Shown: piece after piece, positions 32,865 through 42,025 of the stretch
How the letters are laid out: each line of letters begins with the position of its first letter
Position numbering within the stretch: position 1 is the first letter of the stretch
NCBI GenBank assembly: GCA_964537955.1
Contig: CAZICY010000004.1
Coordinates: 20,293-84,292, forward strand
DNA length: 64,000 bases
Reading direction: 5' to 3'
Origin: Mxb001 sp964537955
GTDB taxonomy: Bacteria > Actinomycetota > Actinomycetes > S36-B12
Made by a program: the position numbers and the translations under genes
Notes under the pieces: model-generated
Database searches by the model: none
Told to the model about the DNA's origin: nothing
Seen by the model: only the letters and a program-made list of their open reading frames with translations

Positions 32865-32933
32865 GGCGCCTCCTCATGACGATGCCCCCGTGCGCTGAGC
32901 ATGGGGGCATCGACGGGGTAAATCAAGTACTGA

Positions 32934-33590
32934 CTACATGGGGGAGACCTTGCCGTTCATGTAGACAGCGAGGATCTGCAGCTCGCCCGGCGCTGGTGAG
33001 TAGTTGACGTACCAGCGCAGCTTGCCGAAGTCCGGCGGAGCGGTAGTCGCCTGCATGAGGTTCATCATGACCAGCGGCGCATCGAGCGGGAAGTCCGCCG
33101 AGTGCTTCTTGCGGTAGGCCTGAGCCAACTTAAGCGCCTCATTGGCGTTCACCGTGAGGGCCTGGTCGGTGCCCGTGCTGCCGACCCAGGCATCCTGGAC
33201 GACGACCGTCGTCTTGTAGCACAGGCCATAGAAGCGCACCTGCGCACTGATCACGGACTCCTTGCCCCCGGACTTCACCATGATGTTGTAGGCAACCCGG
33301 TTGTTGCGCAGCGTGAGGGCCTTCGTGGGCTTCGTCTCTTCGCCCTTCTGCGCGAGGAGATCCACCTCCATGCGCTTGTACGACTTGATCTTGACGTTGT
33401 CGCCCATGCGGGCCTTGATCCGCTCGGTCACCTGCTCCGAGCGCACGCGACGATCGGCCTTCTGCATGAGCGGAATGACGTCTCCGGTCCAGCCGCAGGC
33501 GGCGCCCTGGTCGGCCTGCGCCGCGCTCACGGGCGACACGATGATGCCGGCAGCGAGGGCCAGCGCGGCGCCAATCGATACGAGTCTCAT
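32934..33590 (-). CDS. secreted protein, paralog B of a tandem pair
   Basis: 218 residues from ATG 33590, where a GGAAGGGA site lies just upstream; the longer ORF is not signal-like. A Sec signal (about 1-27) is followed by ACGWTGDVIPLMQKADRRV, WVGSTGTDQALTVNANEAL and PLVMMNLMQATTAPPDFGKL, then RWYVNYSPAPGELQILAVYM, each aligned with a block in paralog A. Identity is roughly one third to two fifths by eye, with cysteines and length conserved, so it is an old tandem duplication. Function unknown. Confidence 0.75.
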   Translation of the reverse strand: MRLVSIGAALALAAGIIVSPVSAAQADQGAACGWTGDVIPLMQKADRRVRSEQVTERIKARMGDNVKIKSYKRMEVDLLAQKGEETKPTKALTLRNNRVAYNIMVKSGGKESVISAQVRFYGLCYKTTVVVQDAWVGSTGTDQALTVNANEALKLAQAYRKKHSADFPLDAPLVMMNLMQATTAPPDFGKLRWYVNYSPAPGELQILAVYMNGKVSPM

Positions 33591-33654
33591 GGGATCCCTT
33601 CCTCGGGGTGTTGGCCGCCATTGTGCACGCGGGGGCGCCCCGGGGGAAGGGAGT

Positions 33655-34677
33655 TCAGTTCCGCGGCGCGGCGGCTCGGCGCAGCCGGTCAGCGACGGCC
33701 TCGCCGACGCCCTCCGCGTCGGGGTCGGGGGGTACCGCGATGACGAAGGCGATCCCTGCGGCGTCGGCTCTGCGCAGGGCGTCGTAGAGGCCGCGCGCGT
33801 AGTCCTCGACCGCGAGCGGCTCAAGCAGGCGCACAGTGCCCTCGGGCGAAGTGATGCCTGCCGAGGCGATGACTCCGATGCTGCCCGCCCGCGTGCCACT
33901 CACGACGGCAGCGTCGACGTATGCGGCAAGGGCTTCGCCATCGGGGGCCAGCGCGAGGCGAGCCGCGGGGGCGTAGTGGGACGGGAGAGCGCCGGGCACG
34001 CGGATGCCGGATGCCCTGGCGTCCAGCGCCTCCAGGCCGGTGATGCGCTCGATGTCAGCGACCCCGATGCCGCCGGGGCGCAGCACCCGCGGCTGTGGGC
34101 CGGTGCAGTCGACGATCGTCGACTCGACGCCGACGGTGCATGCGCCCCCGTCGATCGCCACGTCGGAGTCGGCAAGGAGGTCGCCCAGGTCGGCGAGCGC
34201 ATGCGCGAGCGCCGTCGGACTCACGTGACCGAAGCGGTTGGCGCTGGGCGCGGCGACGCCATGGGGCGCCCCCGTGGGGTCCGCCGCGTCCATGGCACGC
34301 AGCACCTCGAGCGCGAGTGGGTGCCCAGGCACGCGCAGTGCCACCGTGTCCTGGCGTCCCGTCACATCGTCCGTGGCCCGCGCCGAGCGGGGGAGCACGA
34401 GCGTGAGGGGCCCGGGCCAGAACGCATCGGCGAGTTGGCGCGCGTAGTCGGGGACCTCGCGCACCCACGATCCGGGAGCGTCGGGATCGAGCCGCGGATC
34501 CGCGACGTGGACGATCACCGGATGCAGTGACGGGCGGCCTTTCACGGCATAGATGCGCGCCACCGCGGCGGGATCATCCGCGCGACCGGCGAGGCCGTAG
34601 ACGGTCTCGGTCGGCAGCACGGCGAGCGCGCCCTCCAGGAGCGCTGCTGCGGCGGCGCCGGGATCGGCCTGGATCAC
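33655..34677 (-). CDS. L-threonylcarbamoyladenylate synthase (TsaC/Sua5 type)
   Basis: 340 residues from GTG 34677, overlapping the TPR-gene stop. The N-terminal YrdC domain has LPTETVYGLAGRADD, AVKGRPSLHPVIVHV, WPGPLTLVLPRS and VAAPSANRFGHVSPT (substrate pocket), DGGACTVGVESTIVDC. The extra C-terminal Sua5 domain (from about 215, PGALPSHYAPAARL) makes it a Sua5-type enzyme. It makes the threonylcarbamoyl-AMP used for t6A37 in ANN-decoding tRNAs. Housekeeping. Confidence 0.93.
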   Translation of the reverse strand: MIQADPGAAAAALLEGALAVLPTETVYGLAGRADDPAAVARIYAVKGRPSLHPVIVHVADPRLDPDAPGSWVREVPDYARQLADAFWPGPLTLVLPRSARATDDVTGRQDTVALRVPGHPLALEVLRAMDAADPTGAPHGVAAPSANRFGHVSPTALAHALADLGDLLADSDVAIDGGACTVGVESTIVDCTGPQPRVLRPGGIGVADIERITGLEALDARASGIRVPGALPSHYAPAARLALAPDGEALAAYVDAAVVSGTRAGSIGVIASAGITSPEGTVRLLEPLAVEDYARGLYDALRRADAAGIAFVIAVPPDPDAEGVGEAVADRLRRAAAPRN

Positions 34678-36074
34678 GTCGCGGCACCTGCCCGCACGTG
34701 ACGCATCTGATGGCCGCCGCTGCCGAAGGCCTCCGGCGGTGGCGTCGCGCCCTGCGCGACGAGGTCGAGCACTCGCAGGTTGAAATCGCAGTCCGGGATC
34801 GCATCGGGGTCATCGGCGCGCAGGACCTCGGGGATCGCGAGGTAGGCCTCGCGGGCTGCGAGGTAGCGCTGCCGCGACGCGTCGTACGAACCGAGCCTGC
34901 CGAGGAGAGCGGCGGCCTCGTGCGCACACTCGGCGGCGCGCTCAGCGAGCCCGGCCTCGGCGTAGGCGGACCCGGCGGTATCGAGGAGAGAGAGGGCTTC
35001 GACCGCCTCATGGGCATCGCCGCCGCGCAGGCGCACGATCGCCTCGCCGTGTCGTGCGTCCGCCGCGCGGACCGGATCGGGCAGCCGCTCCGCGACGCGG
35101 ACGGCGGCGTCGAAGGAGTCGATCGCGGCCGGCGAGTCGCCGAGCAGGTCGTACGCCGTGCCCCGCGTGGCGAGCAGGTCCGCCTCGGTGGCCCGGTCGT
35201 CGAGGGCCCGCGCGGACGCGAGCGCCTCATCGAGCACCTCGACGGCCTGCCGCGCGCGATCGCGCTCGGCCAGGCGCCACGCGAGTCCCGGCGCGGCCGC
35301 GATGGCAGCGCGATGGTCCTCGAGCGAACGGAAGCCATCGAAGGCCGCGCGCAAGGTGGCATCTGCCTCGTCGTCCAGGCCCTGTGCGGCGAGCGCCGCA
35401 CCGAGAACCTGTCGCGCGCGCGCAGTGAGCGCAGGGTCCTCGTCGGAATCTCGGATGACGGTGAGCGCCTCGCGGATCGCCTCGTCATACCTGCCCTCGT
35501 CCACCAGGTGCGCGGCACGCTCGTAGCGTGCGGCGCGGCGGTCCTCCTCGGCAAGTCCGGGATCGCGCAGCGTGCGGTCGAGTGCGCCCAGGGCCTCGGC
35601 ACCGGCCCCGTCCGCACGCGAGACCTCGTCGGCGAGCGCGTCGAGCTGCTTGCGCATGCCGCGACGGGTGAAGCCCTTCGTCCAGGGCCGCGCCTCGTCG
35701 ATCGCCACGCGCGCGTCGCTCCAGCGCCCCAGGCGCGTGAGGGCGGTGGCCCGCCCGATGCGGGCCCAGGCTTCGAGGGAGTCGATGTCGCCGAGTTCCT
35801 CACCAGCGGGCGGCAGGGACAGCGACGTCATGCGCAGCAGGCGCTGGCGATCGTGCTCGCCGTCATCCCTGAGCATGGCGGCGTAGTCGAGTGCGGCGTC
35901 GAGGTCGGCGAGAGCCTCGTCGGCCCTGCCCAGGGCGATGAGCGCGTGCGCCGCGCGCGTGCGCTGCAGCGCCACCGAATAGGACTGCCCCTGCGCCCGG
36001 GCTGTCTCCTGGCGAGCGCGCGCGTCGGCGAGGAAGGCCTCTGCCTGGTCGCGCATGGCCGACTCATCTGCCAT
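34674..36074 (-). CDS. TPR-repeat protein
   Basis: 466 residues from ATG 36074. The sequence is a continuous alpha-solenoid of Ala-rich helix pairs with TPR consensus spacing (for example ALGRADEALADLDAALDYAA, LLGDSPAAIDSFDAAVRVAE, AGLAERAAECAHEAAALLGR). No catalytic domain, signal peptide or membrane helix is visible, so it is probably a cytosolic scaffold. The stop overlaps the start of the Sua5-type gene, so they are co-transcribed, though no functional link is evident. Confidence 0.8.
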   Translation of the reverse strand: MADESAMRDQAEAFLADARARQETARAQGQSYSVALQRTRAAHALIALGRADEALADLDAALDYAAMLRDDGEHDRQRLLRMTSLSLPPAGEELGDIDSLEAWARIGRATALTRLGRWSDARVAIDEARPWTKGFTRRGMRKQLDALADEVSRADGAGAEALGALDRTLRDPGLAEEDRRAARYERAAHLVDEGRYDEAIREALTVIRDSDEDPALTARARQVLGAALAAQGLDDEADATLRAAFDGFRSLEDHRAAIAAAPGLAWRLAERDRARQAVEVLDEALASARALDDRATEADLLATRGTAYDLLGDSPAAIDSFDAAVRVAERLPDPVRAADARHGEAIVRLRGGDAHEAVEALSLLDTAGSAYAEAGLAERAAECAHEAAALLGRLGSYDASRQRYLAAREAYLAIPEVLRADDPDAIPDCDFNLRVLDLVAQGATPPPEAFGSGGHQMRHVRAGAAT

Positions 36075-36274
36075 TCGTCCACTATGGCGCACGTCACATC
36101 AGCGGCCGGGCAGGGGTGTCCTCCTGCGGATCCCCAGGGGATTCCGTGGCCCACGTCACTCTCTCGTCACGTCGATGTCACGGCCGTGTCGCGCTCATGG
36201 AGCATGGTGGAAGGGATCTCACCGGATCGCCTGAGAAGTTGACGGACCGCCCACAAGGCGGTCGAGGAGGAATC

Positions 36275-36415
36275 ATGAAGACGCTGATGTCGTGGCTGAA
36301 GCCCAAGCCGAGCAAGCCGGCCAGCATCCGACGCACCTGGGATCGCGAGCGCTCGCGCGCCATGTCGCCGTCGCACCGCGACGAGATCGACGCGATCTTC
36401 TCGCGCTACCTGTAG
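36275..36415 (+). CDS. 46-residue basic small protein
   Basis: A strong GAGGAGG site lies five bases before ATG 36275. The peptide starts MKTLMSWLKPKPSKPAS and ends EIDAIFSRYL, very basic in the middle (RRTWDRERSRAM), with an amphipathic end. A 7-bp stem (GACCGCC/GGCGGTC, 36245-36263) sits directly before the ribosome site and may control translation. Not recognised; short proteins of this look occur before HtrA-type genes in some actinobacteria, but this is inference. Confidence 0.65.
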   Translation: MKTLMSWLKPKPSKPASIRRTWDRERSRAMSPSHRDEIDAIFSRYL

Positions 36416-36513
36416 CCCCGGGGACCTTCACGAGCGCGGCCTCACGTGAGGTCGCCGACCGGGCACCGAAGTGTCAGGATCGTGTAAGGACCATGGGGGA
36501 GCGGCCTCCTCGG

Positions 36514-36540
36514 GGAACATCCGAGCCCCGGGGGGCGTCA
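36514..36540 (+). promoter_or_regulatory. candidate ECF-type (sigma E-like) promoter of the HtrA protease
   Basis: GGAAC (36514-36518) is separated by 17 bases from CGTCA (36536-36540), fitting the GGAAC-N16/17-CGT(T/C) consensus of extracytoplasmic-stress sigma factors. It lies about 60 bases before the GTG start. A 12-bp palindrome CCTCACGTGAGG (36440-36451) further upstream could bind a regulator. Confidence 0.5.
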
Positions 36541-36598
36541 CCATAGTCACAGGCCAGGCCCCGGGCACCTCGCCGGGCCGGCGACGAGGAGGACACAG

Positions 36599-38089
36599 GT
36601 GAACGACGAGACGACGGGCCGCGACCTCTACTCGGAGGCCTACGGCAAGCACGATCCCTACGCACCCCAGCCGGGCCACGGCAGCGATCCCTACGTCGCG
36701 CCGACAACGAGCGACACGCCCGTGAATGACACGCGCGCCTACCCCACCTCGGATCCCTACGCCGCGCCGAGTTCGCCCTACGCGCCCCAGCCGGGTTACG
36801 CGAGCGATCCCTACGCGCCCCAGGCGGGCTACGCGAGTGATCCCTACGCGGCGTACCGCACGCCGGGCTACGCGAGTGATCCCTACGCGGCCCAGCCGGG
36901 CTACGCGAGTGATCCCTACGCCTCCCAGCCGGGCTACGGGAGTGATCCCTACGCCGCGTACGCCGCGACAGCCACCACGGCACCCCCGGTCACCGCACCC
37001 GCCCCCCGCACCAGCAAGCAGGGACGGGTTGTGGCGCTGGCCTCGGTCGGCCTCGCGCTCACCGCTCTGGTCGCCGGCACGGTCGGCGGCGCCGTGGGAT
37101 TCACCGTGGCGCGCATGACCCAGCCCGAGCCCGTGGCCGCAGTCGCCGTCGCGCCGATCGGCGCCACCGGCGACGCCATCAGCCCGCCGGCGGGCGGCAG
37201 TATCGCGGCGGTCGCCGCGTCCTTGCAACCCTCTGTCGTCCAGATCAACGTCGACGGCGGCGGCGGCGCCGGCACGGGTTCCGGATTCATCATCCGCGAG
37301 GACGGCTACATCCTCACCAATAACCACGTCACCGCCAATGGCAGCGACATCACCGTCACCTTCAGCGACGGTCGGATCGTCGACGCGACCCTCGTCGGTG
37401 CCAACCCCGGCTACGACCTCGCGGTGCTCAAGGTCGACGAGACCGGGCTGCCAGCCGTCACGCTGGGCTCCTCGAGCGCACTCGAGGTGGGCGACTCCGC
37501 CATTGCCATCGGCTCGCCCCTCGGCCTGCAGGGCACCGTCACCGCCGGCATCGTGAGCGCGCTCAACCGTCCCGTCACCGCGGGCGGCGAAGGCGAGATG
37601 TCCTTCATCAACGCCATCCAGACGGACGCGGCCATCAACCCCGGCAACTCCGGCGGCCCGCTCGTCGACGGCAACGGCGCGGTCATCGGCGTCAACTCGG
37701 CCATCGCCGCGCTCGGTGGCAGCCTCGGCGGCCAGGTCGGCAACATCGGCCTCGGCTTCGCCATCCCCATCGACACCGCCGCGCGCATCGCCTCGGAGAT
37801 CATCGCGACCGGCAGCTCGTCGACACCGATCATCGGCGTGCAGCTCGACATGCAGTACGCCGGACCCGGTGCCCGGATCGCCGGCATCACCGACAACGGC
37901 CCGGCGTCGTCCGCGGGACTGCGCGAAGGCGACGTCATCACCGCGCTCAACGGCACGCCCGTTGTCGATGCCACCGACCTCATCGTGGACGTGCGCTCGC
38001 TCGCCCCGGGCGAGCAGGTGACGCTCACGGTCGACAGTGGCGGTTCCGAGCGTGAGGTCACGCTCGTGCTCGGCGCGCAGAACGACTGA
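36599..38089 (+). CDS. S1C (HtrA/DegP-like) serine protease with repeat-rich N-terminus
   Basis: 496 residues from GTG 36599 with GAGGAGGA site. Residues 15-130 are a Tyr/Pro/Asp-rich cytoplasmic tail built from eight or so PGYASDPYA-like units; one membrane helix (about 145-172) follows. The trypsin-like domain has His243 (TNNHV), Asp273 (YDLAVLK) and Ser351 (NPGNSGGPL), and one PDZ domain (about 410-496, GPASSAGLREGDVITALNG). The protease and PDZ are external and degrade or process envelope proteins. The repeat tail resembles the cytoplasmic tails of mycobacterial HtrA/PepD, which can bind regulators. Confidence 0.93.
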   Translation: MNDETTGRDLYSEAYGKHDPYAPQPGHGSDPYVAPTTSDTPVNDTRAYPTSDPYAAPSSPYAPQPGYASDPYAPQAGYASDPYAAYRTPGYASDPYAAQPGYASDPYASQPGYGSDPYAAYAATATTAPPVTAPAPRTSKQGRVVALASVGLALTALVAGTVGGAVGFTVARMTQPEPVAAVAVAPIGATGDAISPPAGGSIAAVAASLQPSVVQINVDGGGGAGTGSGFIIREDGYILTNNHVTANGSDITVTFSDGRIVDATLVGANPGYDLAVLKVDETGLPAVTLGSSSALEVGDSAIAIGSPLGLQGTVTAGIVSALNRPVTAGGEGEMSFINAIQTDAAINPGNSGGPLVDGNGAVIGVNSAIAALGGSLGGQVGNIGLGFAIPIDTAARIASEIIATGSSSTPIIGVQLDMQYAGPGARIAGITDNGPASSAGLREGDVITALNGTPVVDATDLIVDVRSLAPGEQVTLTVDSGGSEREVTLVLGAQND

Positions 38090-38091
38090 CG

Positions 38092-39534
38092 TCAGACGAC
38101 GGCGACCGCTCCGCCGCGGCGCAGGTCCGCGGCGGCCGTGACCCGGCCATCCGGATCCCGGGCCACAGCATGGACGCCGCCGAAGAACAGATCGGCCGAG
38201 GGCCACTCCCGCAGCGGGGAGTGGCCCTTCGCCATCCATGCCACGAGGTCCGCGGGGAACCCCGGCTCCACGTCGATGATGTCCTCGCTCGCGTGCAGGC
38301 GCGGCGCGGCGATCGCACTCGCGAGGTCGTCGCCGGCGTCGAGGGTGCGCAGCAGCACCTGCGTCAGTGCGGAGCGAATGCGCTCGCTGCCGCCCGTGCC
38401 GAGCGCGAGCAGCGACCCGTCCTCGCGGGCGACGAGGGTCGGCGCCATCATCGAGCTGAGTCGATCGCCCGGTAACAGTGAGTGGAAGCCGCCCGGATGC
38501 AGGTCGGCCTCGCCGAGCATGTTGTTGAGTGCGACCCCGGCCGCCACGGTCCCCGATCCGGAGCCATTCGACAGCGACAGGGCCGCGACGGATCCCTGCG
38601 CATCGAGCACCGACAGGTGAGTCGTGCCGCGGGGGACCTGCGCCCCCGAGCGGTGACGCTGGGTGGCCCGACGCAGGGCCTCGGGGAGATCGCGCCAGGC
38701 GTCACCCGATGCGGGCACCAGGCCCAGGCACTCCAGCACGATCGCGCCACCGAAGGCAGGTGGGGGATTGGTCCAGATCCACGCGTCACCGCGTCGCGCG
38801 CGCACCGGCGCGCGGTGCGCCACGGCGTACGAGCCCAGGTCCTCGATCGTGACGAGCCCGCCGTGCACGCCGATCTCGCGCGCCACGGGTTCGGCGAAGG
38901 CCACCCGGGGATCCTCGCCCGCGGCAAGCAGGTCGAGCATGTCGGCGTACGCCGGATTGCGGAAGGGCTTGCCCTCCAGTGGTGGTGCGAAGAGCGCGGC
39001 ACTGGCGGGGGTGAGTTGCAGGATGGGGCCGATGACGCGGATGAAGTCGACCTGCACCGCGTCCAGCATCACCCCGTCGTGCGCAGCCAGGCGGGCGGGC
39101 GCGACGACCTCGGCCAGGGGGAGTCGGCCCCCCGCCGCGTGCAGGTCGAGCAGCCCGGCGAGAGTGCCGGGCACTGCGACGCTCGACCAGCCGACGTGGA
39201 ACTCCTGCTGCGTCCCGGAGCCGAAGGTCACCGAGAGATTCGTCATCGGCTCGGGCTGCGCGGCTGGGTGACCATGACCGGGCATGTCGACGAAGAAGTC
39301 GGTGACGCGCGGTGCCTCGCCGGGGGCGGCGGCCAGGCAGAATCCCCCTCCGCCCAGGCTGGCCAGCGTGGGCTCGGCGACGGTGGCCGCGAAGGCCCCC
39401 GCCACGACCGCGTCGATTGCGGATCCGCCGATGCGGAGCATCTGCGCTGCGGCGTCACGGGTGAGTGCGGAGCCCGCAGCGACCGCCCCGCTGCCGGGCG
39501 GACCCGATGCCGCCACCGCAATCTCCCCGGTCAC
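38092..39534 (-). CDS. gamma-glutamyltransferase family protein (Ntn hydrolase)
   Basis: 480 residues from GTG 39534 (an ATG at 39594 would add 20 residues of atypical sequence and approach the divergent gene). Typical blocks: AAQMLRIGGSAIDAVVAGAF, LGGGGFCLAAAPG, and the autoprocessing site SGAQVPRGTTHLSVLDAQG with the nucleophile Thr (GTTHLSV), followed by the MLGEADLHPGG and GDRLSSMMAPT motifs. No signal peptide is obvious, unlike secreted GGTs, so it may act in the cytosol. Adjacent to a glutamate-cysteine-ligase-like gene, suggesting thiol or gamma-glutamyl metabolism. Convergent with the HtrA gene. Confidence 0.88.
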   Translation of the reverse strand: MTGEIAVAASGPPGSGAVAAGSALTRDAAAQMLRIGGSAIDAVVAGAFAATVAEPTLASLGGGGFCLAAAPGEAPRVTDFFVDMPGHGHPAAQPEPMTNLSVTFGSGTQQEFHVGWSSVAVPGTLAGLLDLHAAGGRLPLAEVVAPARLAAHDGVMLDAVQVDFIRVIGPILQLTPASAALFAPPLEGKPFRNPAYADMLDLLAAGEDPRVAFAEPVAREIGVHGGLVTIEDLGSYAVAHRAPVRARRGDAWIWTNPPPAFGGAIVLECLGLVPASGDAWRDLPEALRRATQRHRSGAQVPRGTTHLSVLDAQGSVAALSLSNGSGSGTVAAGVALNNMLGEADLHPGGFHSLLPGDRLSSMMAPTLVAREDGSLLALGTGGSERIRSALTQVLLRTLDAGDDLASAIAAPRLHASEDIIDVEPGFPADLVAWMAKGHSPLREWPSADLFFGGVHAVARDPDGRVTAAADLRRGGAVAVV

Positions 39535-39605
39535 GCCCCGCACGCTATCCCGCGTCCAGCCCGGCGGGTCGGCGAAGCCGCCCCTGTCGGGCATAGCCTG
39601 ACGGC

Positions 39606-40754
39606 GTGGTGGACTTCCTCGCGTCGGCGGGCCCGAGCCTCGGTGTCGAGGTCGAGCTCGCACTCGTCGACGCCGAGTCCGGTGACCTGGTGTGCGTGGC
39701 GCCCGAACTGCTCGCGCGCGTCGGCACCGATCACCCGGATGCCGAGCATCCCAAGATCAAGAAGGAGCTCTACCAGTGCACCGTCGAGGTGATCACGGGC
39801 GTGTGCGCGACGGTCGCGCAGGCCCGGGCGGACCTCGCTGAGTCGATGCGCGAGGTCGAGCGCGCCGCTGAGCAGTCCGGCGCGGCGATCATCGGCGCCG
39901 GCCTGCACCCCTACACCCCCTGGCACCAGCTCAGCCTGTCCGAGGGCGAGCGCTACCAGCGTCTGGTCGACACCATCGGCTGGCCTGCGCGGCGCCTGAC
40001 CACTCACGGCGTGCACGTCCACGTCGGCGTCCGCTCCGGCGACAAGGCGATCGCGACGGTCAACGCGCTCACGGGCTACCTGCCCGTCTTCCTCGCCCTG
40101 TCCGCGGCGAGCCCGTACTGGAACGGGCGCGACACAGGTCTTGCCTCCACGCGCACGAAGATCTTCGAGTCGATGCCGACCACGGGCCTGCCTCCGCACC
40201 TGCGGGACTGGGTTGAGTTCAACGTCTTCCTCGACACGCTCATCGAGGCCGGGGCGATCGAGACGGTACGCGAGGTGTGGTGGGACATTCGGCCGCATCC
40301 TGGCTACGGCACCGTCGAGCTGCGGATGTGCGATGCCATGCCCACCCTGTGGGAGATCGCCGCGCTCGCGGCCCTCGCGCAGGCACTTGTGACGGACTTC
40401 GACCGCATGATCGACCGCGGTGAGACGCCTGAGGTGCCGCGGGAGTGGGTGCGGCGGGAGAACAAGTGGCGCGCAGCGCGCTGGGGCATCGAGGCCGACC
40501 TCGTCATCGACGAGTCGGGCCGCACCCGCCCGCTGCGCGACATCGTCGACGACATCGTCGAGCGACTGCTGCCCGTCGCCACGGAACTCGGCTGCGCGGC
40601 CGAGCTCGCGGACCTGCGCCGCATCGCCGCGGAAGGCCCGAGCTACGTCCGCCAGCGCAGGATTGTCGCCGAGGGCGGTGACCTGCCCGGGGTCGTGCGC
40701 GCGCTGCGAGCGGAACTCGCGGACTCGATCGCGGAGGAGGTCGCCGGGTCGTGA
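39606..40754 (+). CDS. carboxylate-amine ligase, YbdK/glutamate-cysteine ligase 2 family
   Basis: 382 residues from GTG 39606. The family signature is clear: LGVEVELALVDAESGDLV at the start, ELYQCTVEVITGVCATVAQA, THGVHVHVGVRSGDKAIATV, and WWDIRPHPGYGTVELRMCDAM. E. coli YbdK shows weak glutamate-cysteine ligase activity. Actinobacteria use mycothiol rather than glutathione, so the true substrate may differ. Divergent from the gamma-glutamyltransferase and overlapping the next gene (GTGA). Confidence 0.9.
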   Translation: MVDFLASAGPSLGVEVELALVDAESGDLVCVAPELLARVGTDHPDAEHPKIKKELYQCTVEVITGVCATVAQARADLAESMREVERAAEQSGAAIIGAGLHPYTPWHQLSLSEGERYQRLVDTIGWPARRLTTHGVHVHVGVRSGDKAIATVNALTGYLPVFLALSAASPYWNGRDTGLASTRTKIFESMPTTGLPPHLRDWVEFNVFLDTLIEAGAIETVREVWWDIRPHPGYGTVELRMCDAMPTLWEIAALAALAQALVTDFDRMIDRGETPEVPREWVRRENKWRAARWGIEADLVIDESGRTRPLRDIVDDIVERLLPVATELGCAAELADLRRIAAEGPSYVRQRRIVAEGGDLPGVVRALRAELADSIAEEVAGS

Positions 40755-41962
40755 CCGCCGCCATCACGTCCCTCACGACGGCGAGGGAGCACGAGCTCGT
40801 CGCCTTCCGCCGCCGCCTCCACGCCAACCCCGAGCCTTCCTACGCCGAGCACGCGACCACGCAGGCCATCGCCGAGCGCCTTCAGGTCGCGGGTCTGCGT
40901 CCTCAGGTGCTCGAGATCGGCACGGGCCTGGTCTGCGACGTGCCGGGCAACGCGCCAGGGCCCCTCGTCGTGCTGCGCGCCGACATCGACGCGCTGGCCA
41001 TGCCCGATGGCACGACGACGGAGTACCGCTCGCGCCGCGAGGGTGTCGCGCACGCCTGCGGCCATGACGCGCATACCTCGATCGTGCTCGGTGCCGGACT
41101 CGTGCTGCGCGCGCTGACCGAGATCGAATCCGTGCCGGGCACCGTGCGCCTGGTCTTCGAGCCCGGCGAGGAGTCGATCCCCGGCGGAGCGGTCGAGATC
41201 GTGCGGGAAGGCTGGATCACAGGAGCGGCGTACGTGCTCGGCCTGCACTGCGACCCCAAGATCGACCTCGGCCAGATCGGCCTGCGCACCGGTGCGCTCA
41301 CCGCAGCCTCCGACACGGTCGAGATCGTCGTCAGCGGCCCGGGCGGGCACACGGCGCGACCGCAGCTCACCGTCGACCTCGTGCAGGTCATGGCGGAGCT
41401 CGCCGCGGGGCTTCCGCGCGAGGTGCGCCGACGCCTCGGAGCGCCCGATGGCCCGCCCGGCAACGGCGACGACGAGGTGGTGGTCGTCTTCGGCGCCGTG
41501 CACGCCGGCGACGCGGCCAATGTCATCCCAGCGCACGGCACGCTGCGCTGCTCGGTGCGCTGCGCCGATCGCGCTGCCTGGGATCGTGCCGAGACGGTGG
41601 TGCGCGAGGTGGTCGCCGAGCTCCTCGATGGCTCGGGTGCGACCTGCACGGTCGACTACCGCCGCGGCACGCCGCCGGTCGTCAATGACGCGGCAGCCAT
41701 CGAGGTGCTGGACACTGCCGCACGCGCGGTCGTCGGCGATGTCGGTGTCCTGGAGGCACCGCGCTCGATGGGCGCGGACACCTTCGCGTGGTTCGGCGAG
41801 CACGCTCCATCGGCGTACGCGCGGCTCGGCACCCACTCCGGCGACCGACCCAGGCGCGACCTGCACGCCTCGACCTTCGACATCGACGAGCGTGCCATCG
41901 CCATCGGGACGCGTTTCCTCGCCGAGGCGGCCCTCATCGCGCTGCTGCGCCACCCTGCCTGA
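40751..41962 (+). CDS. M20 family amidohydrolase/deacylase
   Basis: 403 residues. Metal ligands and catalytic residues are in order: LRADIDALAMPD (Asp), HACGHDAHTS (His, Asp), FEPGEESIPGGA (catalytic Glu-Glu), VLGLHCDP, and a dimerisation domain with GPGGHTARP. This is the amidohydrolase branch (hippurate hydrolase, IAA-amino-acid hydrolase, N-acyl-amino-acid deacylase). Overlaps the carboxylate-amine ligase gene, so one may make and the other cleave amide-linked small molecules. The substrate is unknown. Confidence 0.92.
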   Translation: MTAAITSLTTAREHELVAFRRRLHANPEPSYAEHATTQAIAERLQVAGLRPQVLEIGTGLVCDVPGNAPGPLVVLRADIDALAMPDGTTTEYRSRREGVAHACGHDAHTSIVLGAGLVLRALTEIESVPGTVRLVFEPGEESIPGGAVEIVREGWITGAAYVLGLHCDPKIDLGQIGLRTGALTAASDTVEIVVSGPGGHTARPQLTVDLVQVMAELAAGLPREVRRRLGAPDGPPGNGDDEVVVVFGAVHAGDAANVIPAHGTLRCSVRCADRAAWDRAETVVREVVAELLDGSGATCTVDYRRGTPPVVNDAAAIEVLDTAARAVVGDVGVLEAPRSMGADTFAWFGEHAPSAYARLGTHSGDRPRRDLHASTFDIDERAIAIGTRFLAEAALIALLRHPA

Positions 41963-42025
41963 CCCCGTCTCCTCTGTGGCACCCCCGGGGATGCACGACG
42001 GCAGGGTCCGGGGCAGGCTGTTGGG

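Noticed and set aside
36599..37000. phage or mobile origin of the PGYASDPYA repeats
   Set aside because: The repeats are in frame in a complete HtrA gene with typical neighbours and no mobile-element genes.
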